Below are positions 24,044 to 32,640 of a DNA stretch of 64,000 bases, piece after piece (positions within the stretch are counted from its first letter, which is position 1; each line of letters starts with the position of its first letter). The stretch comes from Planctomycetota bacterium (GTDB taxonomy: Bacteria > Planctomycetota > Phycisphaerae > Phycisphaerales > UBA1924): NCBI GenBank assembly GCA_033763975.1, contig JANRJM010000001.1:1-64000 (forward strand), written 5' to 3'. The translations under genes were made by a program, and so were the position numbers. A model generated the notes under the pieces. It was not told where the DNA came from and did no database searches. It worked only from the letters and a program-made list of their open reading frames with translations.

Positions 24044-24916
24044 ATGGCGCAGAAGACTCGTCGCAAGCCCGTGCGGACCAGCGGCCCGGCGGCCCGCACC
24101 GCGGTCGCTCGCCCCAGCCCGAAGACCGCCCGCGTCAAGATGCCCGACGTGCAATCGTCCGACGACCTGCGCAATGTCGCCATCGACCGCGTGGGCGTGA
24201 AGGACATCACCTACCCGATCATCCTCCGCACGCGCGACGGCGGCACGCAGGCCACCGTCGCGAAGATCAGCATGTACGTTGCGCTCCCGCACTACCAGAA
24301 GGGGACGCACATGTCCCGCTTCCTGGAGGTGCTGAACGATCACGCGGCCGAGCCCGTGACGCCCGACCGCATCCCGGAGATCACGCGCGCGATCTGCGGC
24401 AGGCTCAACGCCGAGGTCGCGCACTTCGAGGCCCGGTTCACGTACTTCATCAAGAAGCCCGCCCCGGTGACGGGCCAGATCGGCCTGATGGACTACGAGG
24501 TCACGTTCGAGTGCACCGCGAACGGGGAAGACGATTTCATCATGGGGGTCGCCGCCCCCGCCACGAGCCTGTGCCCGTGCTCGAAGGAGATCAGCAAGTA
24601 CGGCGCGCACAACCAGCGCTGCCGCATCGAGGCGAAGGTGCGGCTGAACGGGATGATGTGGATCGAGGACCTGGTAGAGTTGCTGGAGCGAGCGGCGAGC
24701 TGCCCGGTCTTCGCGGTCCTCAAGCGCCCCGACGAAAAGTGGGTGACCGAGAAGGCCTTCGAGAACCCCAAGTTCGTCGAAGACATCGTGCGCGACCTGG
24801 CCCTGGGGCTGGAGTCCGACGAGCGGGTCCGCTGGTTCTCGATCAACTCGGAGAACTTCGAGTCGATCCACAACCACAACGCCTACGCGCAGATCACCCG
24901 GGCGACGCGGCGCTGA
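24044..24916 (+). CDS. folE2: GTP cyclohydrolase FolE2 (type IB)
   Basis: A 290-residue GTP cyclohydrolase IB, which converts GTP to 7,8-dihydroneopterin triphosphate for folate or queuosine synthesis. Family signs are HMSRFLEVLN, FIKKPAPVTGQIGLMDYEV, the metal-binding SLCPCSKEISKYGAHNQR and IHNHNAYA near the end. The start at 24044 is chosen because GGAGG precedes it; the 40-residue N-terminus before the conserved part is basic and alanine-rich. FolE2 differs from FolE in metal use, and some bacteria prefer it under zinc limitation. Confidence 0.94.
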   Translation: MAQKTRRKPVRTSGPAARTAVARPSPKTARVKMPDVQSSDDLRNVAIDRVGVKDITYPIILRTRDGGTQATVAKISMYVALPHYQKGTHMSRFLEVLNDHAAEPVTPDRIPEITRAICGRLNAEVAHFEARFTYFIKKPAPVTGQIGLMDYEVTFECTANGEDDFIMGVAAPATSLCPCSKEISKYGAHNQRCRIEAKVRLNGMMWIEDLVELLERAASCPVFAVLKRPDEKWVTEKAFENPKFVEDIVRDLALGLESDERVRWFSINSENFESIHNHNAYAQITRATRR

Positions 24917-24974
24917 GCGACCGGCGCCCGATCGTTCTCGGTGCGGCGTCGGAATCGCCGATCCTATCGTCGGC

Positions 24975-27362
24975 GTGTCGCTCAAAGTCCTCATTCCCAG
25001 CATGTTCCAGCGAAGGGTGCTCCTGCTCGGGGTGCTCTTCGTGCTGTCGCTGTCGCCGCTGGCGGCCCAGTTGGTCCGCCTCACGCTGGCGCAGGGCGCG
25101 GACCTGCGGCTGGCCGCCGAGGCGCGGCTGACACGCAGCCAGGAGACCCCGACGGTCCGCGGTCGGATCGTCGACCGCAAAGGGCGGGTGCTCGCCCAGG
25201 ACCGTCCACGGTTCGACCTCGCGGTCGACTACCGGGTCATCGACGGGACGTGGGCGACGGACCAGGCCCGTCGGGCGGCGGCCCGGGCGGCTGGGTCCGC
25301 GTGGGGCAGCCTGAGCCGCGACCAGCGCCAGGCGATGGTCGACGTGTACGTGCCCGTGTACCGGGTGCATCTCGACCGCGCGTGGGACCGGCTGGCGGAG
25401 GTGGGGGGCGTGTCGCGTGCGCAGCTCGACCGGGCGCGCGACGGGGTGATCGCGATGGTGACGCGCCGGCAGGACGCCGTCACCGCCGCCCGGCTCGAAC
25501 AGGAACGCGCGCGAGTGGCGGCGTCGGGGCGGACGCCGACGGCGCGTGACGAGCGGGCGATGCGCCGGCGTGCGGAAGCGCCGATCCTGGAGAAGGAGCG
25601 CGCGCACGTGGTCATCGCGCGTGTCGACGACGAGCGGGGCTTCCGGGCGATCGGCGTGAGCGAAGAGCAGGTCGAACTGGAACTGCCGCTGGCGGACGAT
25701 CGCCTGAGCGAGGCGCGCCGGCTGCCGGTGGACATCGTGCCGACGGTGCCGGGGCTGTCGGTGCGCGACAGCGGCGAGCGCGACTATCCCAACGAGAACG
25801 TGCGCGTGCGGATCGACCGGACGACGCTGCCCAGGCCGGTGGCGTCGGACGAGCCGCTGGAGATCGAGGTTTCGGGCGTGGCGTGCCATATTCTGGGAAC
25901 GCTGCGCGACACGGTGTTCCAGAGCGCCGCGGGCGATCCGGCGTCGGGCACGGTGGACGTGCTGGGCGACGCGGACCGGCGGCGCGAGTACTTGAAGGCC
26001 CGGCCGGAGGTGGCCGAGCGTGCGCGGCGCGGGCTGGGCGGCGACCGCGGGTCGTACCGCGACGGGGACCGGATCGGCGCGTGGGGGCTCGAGCACACGT
26101 ACGAGAACGAGCTGCGCGGGCTGCGGGGCGTGCGGACGACGCGCGTCGACACCGGGGAGCGGGAGTTCGTGCCCCCCGAGCCGGGGCGCGACGTGCGGCT
26201 CACGATCGACGTGGATTTTCAGGCGCGGGTGCAGGCGCTGCTGGACCCGCGTCTGGGGCTGGCGCGCGTGCAGGACTGGCACAAGCAGGAGAGCCCGACG
26301 CAGCCGGTGGGGTCGGACCTCGCCGGGGCCGCGGTCGTGCTCGATGTGGATACGGGCGACATCCTGGCGCTGGTCTCGACGCCGACGTACACGCGCGAGG
26401 AGTGGGAGACGCAGCGCGAGCGTCTGGCGGCGGACCTGGTCGGCACGCCGCTGGTGAACCGGGCGACGGGGAAGTACTACACGCCCGGGTCGATCGTGAA
26501 GCCGCTGATCCTGGTAGAGGCGGTGGCGCGCGGGAAGTACGACGTCTCGCAGGCGATCGCGTGCACCGGGCACCTGTACGAGCGCTCGCCCAACGCGTAC
26601 CGCTGCTGGATCTACAAGCGGTTCCAGACGACGCACTCGGCGACGCTGGGGCACGACCCCGGGGCCGAGGAAGCGATCATGGTGTCGTGCAACATCTTCT
26701 TCTTCACGCTGGGGCGTCGGCTGGGCCCGGAGGGCGTCATCACCGCGTTCCGCGACTTCGGGGTCGGGAGCACGTTCGGGCTGGGCGTGGGGGGCGAAGC
26801 GCCCGGCGCGCTGGGGTTCGACGCGGCGCACCCCCTGCTGGGGATCGAGACGGGCGACGCGACGCAGATGGGGATCGGCCAGGGCCCGGTGACGTGGACG
26901 CCCCTGCACGCGGCGAACGCGTACGCGACGCTGGCGCGCGACGGGGTGTGGGTGCAGCCGCGGATCGTCGTGGGCGCGGCGCGTCCCGAGCCGCGCGACC
27001 TGGGGCTGGACCCGCGCGCCGTCCGGGCGGCGATCGAGGGCCTGCGCGCGAGCGTGGGCGAGCACCAGGGGACGGGCAACCACATCGCGACGGGGAACGG
27101 CGAAGAGCCGATCTTCAACGTGCCGGGCGTGCGGGTGTGGGGCAAGACGGGCACGGCGCAGGCGCCGCGGATCTTCACGCGGGGCGAGCCGCGCGAACTG
27201 CTGGAAGAGGGCGACCACTCGTGGTTCGTGGTGCTGGCGGGTCGAGACCGCCCGCGCTACGCGATCGCGGTGGTGATCGACTTCGGGGGGAGCGGGGGAA
27301 AGGTGTCGGGGCCGATCGCCAACCAGATCATCCATGCCCTCGTCGCGGAGGGATACCTGTGA
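24975..27362 (+). CDS. mrdA: Penicillin-binding protein 2 (elongasome transpeptidase)
   Basis: A 795-residue class B penicillin-binding protein that cross-links peptidoglycan during cell elongation. It has an N-terminal membrane anchor (VLLLGVLFVLSLSPLAAQLV), a dimerisation domain starting at VRGRIVDRKGRVLA, and a transpeptidase domain with the catalytic SIVK in TPGSIVKPL, SCN in MVSCNIFFF and KTGT in WGKTGTAQAP. It begins with GTG and is followed after 19 bases by rodA, its usual partner. Several long internal insertions (for example residues 150-230) make it longer than the enterobacterial protein of about 630 residues. The presence of this pair supports a peptidoglycan wall. Confidence 0.93.
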   Translation: MSLKVLIPSMFQRRVLLLGVLFVLSLSPLAAQLVRLTLAQGADLRLAAEARLTRSQETPTVRGRIVDRKGRVLAQDRPRFDLAVDYRVIDGTWATDQARRAAARAAGSAWGSLSRDQRQAMVDVYVPVYRVHLDRAWDRLAEVGGVSRAQLDRARDGVIAMVTRRQDAVTAARLEQERARVAASGRTPTARDERAMRRRAEAPILEKERAHVVIARVDDERGFRAIGVSEEQVELELPLADDRLSEARRLPVDIVPTVPGLSVRDSGERDYPNENVRVRIDRTTLPRPVASDEPLEIEVSGVACHILGTLRDTVFQSAAGDPASGTVDVLGDADRRREYLKARPEVAERARRGLGGDRGSYRDGDRIGAWGLEHTYENELRGLRGVRTTRVDTGEREFVPPEPGRDVRLTIDVDFQARVQALLDPRLGLARVQDWHKQESPTQPVGSDLAGAAVVLDVDTGDILALVSTPTYTREEWETQRERLAADLVGTPLVNRATGKYYTPGSIVKPLILVEAVARGKYDVSQAIACTGHLYERSPNAYRCWIYKRFQTTHSATLGHDPGAEEAIMVSCNIFFFTLGRRLGPEGVITAFRDFGVGSTFGLGVGGEAPGALGFDAAHPLLGIETGDATQMGIGQGPVTWTPLHAANAYATLARDGVWVQPRIVVGAARPEPRDLGLDPRAVRAAIEGLRASVGEHQGTGNHIATGNGEEPIFNVPGVRVWGKTGTAQAPRIFTRGEPRELLEEGDHSWFVVLAGRDRPRYAIAVVIDFGGSGGKVSGPIANQIIHALVAEGYL

Positions 27363-27381
27363 CGCGGGCGGGGAGTCGCTA

Positions 27382-28605
27382 GTGTCGTTCGTGCACACCA
27401 ATCAGGCGGTGCTCCGCCCGGGCGTGCGGGTGCGCCCGGTGCTCGGGGCGGCGGCCCGTGCCGGGCCCGCGTGGCTCACCGTCGGCGCGTCGCTGGGGCT
27501 GTCGCTGGTCGGGCTGCACGCGATCGACGTCGGGGCGGGCGTCGCGGATCGCGCGCTGTTCGAACTGGGCCCGCTGGCGATGCGCCAGGGCGTGTTCGTG
27601 GGCGCGGGCGCGCTCGCCGCCCTCGCGATCATCCTTCCGAACTACCGGCTGCTCGGATACGCGTCGTGGGTGCTGTTCGGCCTGGCGCTCGCGCTGCTCG
27701 TGGTGCTGCTCCTGCCCTTCGTGCCCGCGTTCCTGGTCCGCCCGCGCAACGGGGCGCGGAGCTGGATCGACCTGGGGCCGGTCGACCTGCAGCCCAGCGA
27801 ACTCATGAAGATCGCGTGGGTCATGGCGCTCGCGTGGTATCTCCGCTACAAGGGAAACCATCGCACGCTGCGCGGGCTGCTGCCCCCGGCGCTCATCACG
27901 GCGTTGCCCGTGGGGCTCATCGTGCTCCAGCCCGACCTCGGCACGGCGTGCCTGTTCATCCCCGCGTTGTTCGCCGTCCTCGTCGCCGCCGGCGCCAAGC
28001 TCTGGCACCTCGGGCTCATCGTGCTGCTCGCGGCGCTCGCCGCCCCGGCGGCGTACCCGATGCTGCTGCCCCACCAGAAGGCGCGCCTGGCGGGGCTGGT
28101 CATGCAGATGCAGGGCGACGAGAGCGCCGACCAGGACATCAACATGCAGTCCGCGACCGCCAAGCGCCTCGCCGGGGCGGGCGGGCTGGCGGGCGCGGGC
28201 CAGCACATGTCGCGCGTGCTCGTGCGGTACAACGCGCTGCCCGAGCGGCACAACGACATGGTCTTTGCCGTCGTCGTCAACCGCTTCGGGCTGGGCGGGG
28301 GCCTGGGCGTCCTGGCGCTCTATGCGCTGTGGGCGGTCGGCGCCCTGTGGACCGCCGCCCTCTGCCGCGAGCCGTTCGGCAGGCTCGTGCCCGTCGGGCT
28401 GGCGGCGTTCGTCGGCGCGCAAGCGTTCATCAACATCGGGATGAATCTCGGGCTGCTCCCGATCATCGGCATCACGCTCCCGTTCGTCAGCCACGGCGGC
28501 TCGAGCATGGTCACGTCCTGGCTCATGACCGGGCTCGTGTGGTCGATCGCGCTGCGCCGCCCCCGCGTCACGGTGCGCAAGAGCTTCGAGTGGGACGAGG
28601 ACTAG
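27382..28605 (+). CDS. rodA: RodA/FtsW-family peptidoglycan glycosyltransferase
   Basis: A 407-residue SEDS protein that polymerises lipid II with PBP2. About ten transmembrane segments are visible; family motifs are RPRNGARSWIDLGPVDLQPS with ELMK, LQPDLGTACLF, PERHNDMVFAVVVNRFG with the catalytic-type Asp, and LPFVSHGGSSM near the C-terminus. The GTG at 27382 follows GGGGAG and is preferred over an upstream in-frame ATG inside mrdA. The neighbouring mrdA makes the RodA assignment more likely than FtsW. Confidence 0.93.
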   Translation: MSFVHTNQAVLRPGVRVRPVLGAAARAGPAWLTVGASLGLSLVGLHAIDVGAGVADRALFELGPLAMRQGVFVGAGALAALAIILPNYRLLGYASWVLFGLALALLVVLLLPFVPAFLVRPRNGARSWIDLGPVDLQPSELMKIAWVMALAWYLRYKGNHRTLRGLLPPALITALPVGLIVLQPDLGTACLFIPALFAVLVAAGAKLWHLGLIVLLAALAAPAAYPMLLPHQKARLAGLVMQMQGDESADQDINMQSATAKRLAGAGGLAGAGQHMSRVLVRYNALPERHNDMVFAVVVNRFGLGGGLGVLALYALWAVGALWTAALCREPFGRLVPVGLAAFVGAQAFINIGMNLGLLPIIGITLPFVSHGGSSMVTSWLMTGLVWSIALRRPRVTVRKSFEWDED

Positions 28606-28666
28606 CCCCGCGCGGCCCGTCCCGCGCCCCGTGCTGGGCCCGGCACGGGCGGACTACGCTGGGCGC

Positions 28667-29611
28667 ATGACACCTTCCCGGCGCCCGCCGCGCTCTGCGC
28701 CGCACCAGCGCCTTGGCTCGCGCCAGCAACCCGGGCCCCGCCAGCGCCCCGGCTCAGGCCAGCGACCCGGGCCCCGCCAGCAGCCCGGGCCCCGCCAGCA
28801 GCCCGCCGCCCCGCAACGCGACGCGATCGATTTCGGCCTCGCGGGCGTCGCGCCCATGCAGCCCCCGCCCTGGTTTGCGGGCGCCGCCGCGGAACTGGGT
28901 ATCGAGTTCGAGGGCGACGATGTCGGGCGGCTCGGGCGGTTCCTCGCGATGCTCTTGCACGCGAACGAGCGGGCGAACCTGACCAGCGTCGTCGAGCCCG
29001 ACGAGGCCTGGCGCCGGCACATCCTCGACTCCCTCACGCTCATCCCCGTGCTCGCCCAACTCCCCGAGGGCGCGCGGGTGATCGACGTGGGCACCGGGGG
29101 CGGGCTGCCGGGCATGCCGCTGGCCATCAGCATGCCCCACCTGCGGTTCACGCTGATGGACGCGACGGAGAAGAAGATCCAGTTCCTGCGTCAGGCGGCG
29201 GGCGCGCTCGGGCTCGCGAACGTGGAGTGTGTGCAGGCCCGGGCCGAGGACGCGGGGCAGGACCGGGGCGAGCGCGGGCCCACCGGGCGCGTCGGCGGGC
29301 ACCGCGAGCGGTACGACGCGGTGGTCGCGCGGGCGTTGGGCCCGCTGCGCGTGCTGGCCGAACTGACGGTGCCGTTCGCGAAAGCGCAAAGCGAGGGCCT
29401 CCCGGGCGGGGTGATCGCGCTGATCAAGGGGGCAAAGGCCGAGGCAGAACTCGCGGAGGCGGTCGGGGCCCTGCGGCTGCTCAAGGCGTCGCACGCGGAG
29501 ACGCTGGAGACGCCCACGGGGCGGATCGTGCTGCTCGAGAAGGACGCGCGCACGCCCCGGATGTACCCCCGCCGCGACGGCGAGCCCAAGCGCGCCCCGC
29601 TGGGCGGGTAG
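28667..29611 (+). CDS. rsmG: 16S rRNA (guanine(527)-N(7))-methyltransferase RsmG
   Basis: A 314-residue SAM-dependent methyltransferase that makes m7G527 in 16S rRNA. Core signs are RRHILDSLTL, VIDVGTGGGLPGMPLAI, LMDATEKKIQFLRQ and VVARALGPLRVL. The family is usually about 210-240 residues. Here an additional N-terminal 60 residues are a low-complexity Pro/Arg/Gln stretch encoded by an 18-base tandem repeat (28717-28806). A start after the repeat (Met at MQPPPWF) is also possible, so the tail may not be translated. Loss of this enzyme gives low-level streptomycin resistance in other bacteria. Confidence 0.9.
   Translation: MTPSRRPPRSAPHQRLGSRQQPGPRQRPGSGQRPGPRQQPGPRQQPAAPQRDAIDFGLAGVAPMQPPPWFAGAAAELGIEFEGDDVGRLGRFLAMLLHANERANLTSVVEPDEAWRRHILDSLTLIPVLAQLPEGARVIDVGTGGGLPGMPLAISMPHLRFTLMDATEKKIQFLRQAAGALGLANVECVQARAEDAGQDRGERGPTGRVGGHRERYDAVVARALGPLRVLAELTVPFAKAQSEGLPGGVIALIKGAKAEAELAEAVGALRLLKASHAETLETPTGRIVLLEKDARTPRMYPRRDGEPKRAPLGG
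28717..28806 (+). repeat. 18-bp tandem repeat x5 in the 5' end of rsmG
   Basis: Five 18-base units close to GCCCCGCCAGCAGCCCGG lie end to end. In frame they encode repeats of the type GPRQQP/GSGQRP, since 18 is a multiple of three. Units 4 and 5 differ at only one base, so unit-number variation between strains is plausible. Confidence 0.8.
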
Positions 29612-29636
29612 GCCCGCGCCGTGGCATACTGCGCGG

Positions 29637-30386
29637 ATGCTCTCGCTCGTCGCGCTGTACGCCACGCTCCTGCTCTGCGCCGCCGGCATCGGCGCGCTGG
29701 TGTACCGCTACGACCTGTACGACAAGGAGCCGCCCCGCCCGCTCGCGCTCGCGGTCGTCCTCGGGGCGGCGTCCATCTGGATCGCCGGGCGCGTGCAGGG
29801 CGTGCTCATCGATATCACCGTCGACGTCGCGCACGAGGCGGCGGGTAACACCATGTGGGCCCTGTTCGCCGGCGTCAGCGAGGAGGTCGGCAAGATCGCG
29901 GCGGTCTTCGTCGTGCTGCTCGTCTTCCCCAGGCACTTCAACGACCCGCTCGACGGGCTGATCTACGGCAGCTTCGCCGGCATGGGCGCCGCGCTCGAGG
30001 AGTCTGTCTTCTTCGTCGGGTTCAATGATGGGTCGCCCTTTCTCCCCGGCCAGGAGCCGGTGCGGCTCGCCGGGCACCTCATCATGGGCGGCATCGGCGG
30101 GTTCGGGCTGGGCCTGCGCGCCATGCGCCACCCCCGCTGGAGACTCGCCGCGGCGGCCTCCTTCGCCGGGGCGGCCCTGCTGCACACACTCTGGGATGTC
30201 GTCGCGTTCGGGGCGGCCGACGAGTACGACCTGCGCGGGCGCGTCTCGGCCTGGCGGACCGCCGCTGGCGTGGTCCTGATGCTCCTGGGCATGGTGGCCT
30301 TCCGCTGGATGGTCTCGCGCGGGGCCGCGCTTTCCAAGCGGGTCTTCGACACCCGGCCCGAAGCTCCGCCCGGCGAACCGGCGTAA
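29637..30386 (+). CDS. PrsW-family intramembrane metalloprotease
   Basis: A 249-residue membrane protease of the PrsW/CAAX-like glutamic group. Diagnostic features are YDLYDKEPPRPL after the first membrane segment, the EExxK-like SEEVGK, GMGAALEESVFF, and HTLWD with the conserved His in a later segment. About seven transmembrane segments are seen. In Bacillus PrsW cleaves an anti-sigma factor; the substrate here is unknown. It lies 25 bases after rsmG and 25 bases before the DinG-like helicase gene. Confidence 0.85.
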   Translation: MLSLVALYATLLLCAAGIGALVYRYDLYDKEPPRPLALAVVLGAASIWIAGRVQGVLIDITVDVAHEAAGNTMWALFAGVSEEVGKIAAVFVVLLVFPRHFNDPLDGLIYGSFAGMGAALEESVFFVGFNDGSPFLPGQEPVRLAGHLIMGGIGGFGLGLRAMRHPRWRLAAAASFAGAALLHTLWDVVAFGAADEYDLRGRVSAWRTAAGVVLMLLGMVAFRWMVSRGAALSKRVFDTRPEAPPGEPA

Positions 30387-30411
30387 GCCCACGGCGGGCT
30401 ACGCTGCGTCC

Positions 30412-32550
30412 GTGACGCAGGACGCCGTGCAGATCCTCTCGTCGCGGGGGCCCATCGCCGCCCACCTTGGCGCGTCGTTCGAGGCCCGGCCCGAGCAGGG
30501 GCACATGGCCCGGGGCGTGGCGGAGGCGATGGATACGCGCTCGCACCTGCTCGTCGAGGCGGGCACCGGCGTGGGCAAGAGCTACGCCTACCTCGTGCCC
30601 GCGATCCTCCGGTGCATGGAGCGCAACGAGAAGGTCGTCATCGCGACCAACACGATCGCCCTCCAGGAGCAGCTCGTCGAGAAGGACGTGCCGCTGCTCA
30701 CCGCCCTGCTCTGCCCGCCCCCCGCAAGCCTCGACGACCCGCCCGCCGTCCGCCCGGTGCTCGTCAAGGGGCGGGGGAACTACGTCAGCGTCCGGCGGCT
30801 CAAGCTCGCGTCGCAGCGTCAGGACCGGCTCTTCGCCGACGCCGCCGCCCGGCGCTCGCTGCACGTCATCGAGGACTGGGCGATGCAGACCCGCGACGGG
30901 ACGCTCAGCACGCTGCCCGCGCTCGAGCGCCCGGGCGTGTGGGACAAGGTCCAGTCCGATTCGGGCAACTGCATGGGGCGAAAGTGCCCGACGTACGCGC
31001 AGTGCTTCTATCAGGCGGCCCGGGCGCAGATCGAGCACGCCAACCTCTTCATCACCAACCACGCGCTGTTCTTCGCCGACCTCAACCTCCGCGCCCAGGA
31101 CGCGGGCATCCTGCCCGCGTACGACCACGTCGTGCTCGACGAGGGGCACGGCGTGGAAGACGCCGCGAGCGACCACTTCGGGGTCAGCCTCGGCGAGGGA
31201 CGCGTGCAGCACCTGCTCACGACGCTCTTCCAGGGGCGGTCGAACAAGGGGTACCTCACGCACCTGACGCTGGCGATGGGCGAGGCCGACCGCGTGGGCG
31301 GGGCGGTGCGGAGCGTCGAGCAGGCGGCAGGGGCCGCCCGCGCGTTCTTTGACGACCTGCGCCACCTGATCGGCGCGGACGGTCGCGAGGCGCGCTCGTG
31401 GATCGAGCGCTCGCCCGCTGGCGCCCGGGGGGCCGACGAGCCCCGCTCGGCGCGCCTGCGCGGGCCCGGGTGCGTGCCGAACGTGCTGACGCCGGCGATG
31501 CGCGAGCTCTCGCTGCGTCTCAAGGGCCTGCGCGAGAGCGTGAAGGCCGACGAGGATCGCTACGAACTGAACGCGTACGCCATCCGCGCCGAGCAGATCG
31601 CGCTGGACGCCGAGGTCCTCGTGTCGCAGCAGATGCCCGGCAACGCGTACTGGGTCGAGGTCGCGGGCGGGGGAGAGGGGCCGCGGGGCGAGCGCGTGAC
31701 CCTGGCGTGCGCGCCCATCGAGGTCGGCCCGATCCTGCGCGACCGGCTGTTCCGAGCGGGCTGTTCGGTGGTCGTCACCAGCGCGACGCTCGCGACCCGG
31801 GGTGTGCGCGACGACGAGCCGACCGAGACCGCCGAGACCGCGTTCGCGCACGCCATCACGCGCCTGGGCTGCGAGGGCGCCCGCTGCCTGCAACTGGGCA
31901 GCCCGTTCGACTTCGCCAGCCAGATGGAGGTGCACCTGGGGGCGCCGCGCGCGGGCGAGCACGCGCGGGGCCTCTCGCCGCTTTCCGCGGCCATTCTGCA
32001 CCACGTGCGCGCGACCCGCGGCGGCGCGTTCGTGCTGTTCACCTCGTTCGCCTCCCTCAACCGCTGCGCGAGCGAACTCGCCGGGATTCTCGCCAACGAC
32101 GGCTACCCGCTCGTGGCCCAGGGGCGCGACGGCTCGCGCACCGCGATCCTCCAGCGATTCAGGGAGAGCGAGCGGGGCGTGCTCTTCGGGGCGGCGTCGT
32201 TCTGGCAGGGCGTCGACGTGCGAGGCCAGGCCCTCCGCAACGTCATCATCACCAAGCTGCCCTTCGACCCGCCCGATCGCCCCATCACGCAGGCCCGGGG
32301 CGAGCTCATCCAGTCGCGCGGCGGCAACCCGTTCATGGAAGACGCGCTGCCCCGGGCCGTCATCAAGTTCAAGCAGGGCGTCGGACGACTCATCCGCAGC
32401 GCGAGCGACCACGGGCGCGTCGTGATCCTGGACGATCGGGTGCGCACCGCGCGGTACGGGCGGCTGTTCCTGAACGCGCTCCCCGCGGGCGTGCGGATCT
32501 CGCCCGCGGACGACGAGTTCGCCCCGGACGGGGGCGATCCCGGAGCCTGA
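30412..32550 (+). CDS. DinG/XPD-like superfamily 2 DNA helicase
   Basis: A 712-residue helicase starting with GTG. Motif Ia/Walker A is VEAGTGVGKSYAYLVPAIL, Walker B is VVLDEGHGVEDAA (DEGH), and C-terminal motifs are VVTSATLA, GAASFWQGVDVRG and FKQGVGRLIRS. Cysteines in NCMGRKCPTYAQC match three of the four iron-sulphur ligands of DinG; the first ligand site, usually KGRxNYLC, reads KGRGNYVS here, so the cluster may be altered or absent. The role is probably unwinding of D-loops, R-loops or damaged DNA. Confidence 0.9.
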   Translation: MTQDAVQILSSRGPIAAHLGASFEARPEQGHMARGVAEAMDTRSHLLVEAGTGVGKSYAYLVPAILRCMERNEKVVIATNTIALQEQLVEKDVPLLTALLCPPPASLDDPPAVRPVLVKGRGNYVSVRRLKLASQRQDRLFADAAARRSLHVIEDWAMQTRDGTLSTLPALERPGVWDKVQSDSGNCMGRKCPTYAQCFYQAARAQIEHANLFITNHALFFADLNLRAQDAGILPAYDHVVLDEGHGVEDAASDHFGVSLGEGRVQHLLTTLFQGRSNKGYLTHLTLAMGEADRVGGAVRSVEQAAGAARAFFDDLRHLIGADGREARSWIERSPAGARGADEPRSARLRGPGCVPNVLTPAMRELSLRLKGLRESVKADEDRYELNAYAIRAEQIALDAEVLVSQQMPGNAYWVEVAGGGEGPRGERVTLACAPIEVGPILRDRLFRAGCSVVVTSATLATRGVRDDEPTETAETAFAHAITRLGCEGARCLQLGSPFDFASQMEVHLGAPRAGEHARGLSPLSAAILHHVRATRGGAFVLFTSFASLNRCASELAGILANDGYPLVAQGRDGSRTAILQRFRESERGVLFGAASFWQGVDVRGQALRNVIITKLPFDPPDRPITQARGELIQSRGGNPFMEDALPRAVIKFKQGVGRLIRSASDHGRVVILDDRVRTARYGRLFLNALPAGVRISPADDEFAPDGGDPGA

Positions 32551-32640
32551 CGCGGGGTAGGGGAAAACCGCATGCGCGAGGCATATTCGGGTGAAGTTTG
32601 GGGGATCGCCGACCTACCGTAGCACCTCAGGAGAACCCTT

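Noticed and set aside
24894-27401. 835-residue minus-strand frame
   Set aside because: It is antisense to mrdA, which has full PBP2 motifs; the translation is His/Arg/Pro-rich.
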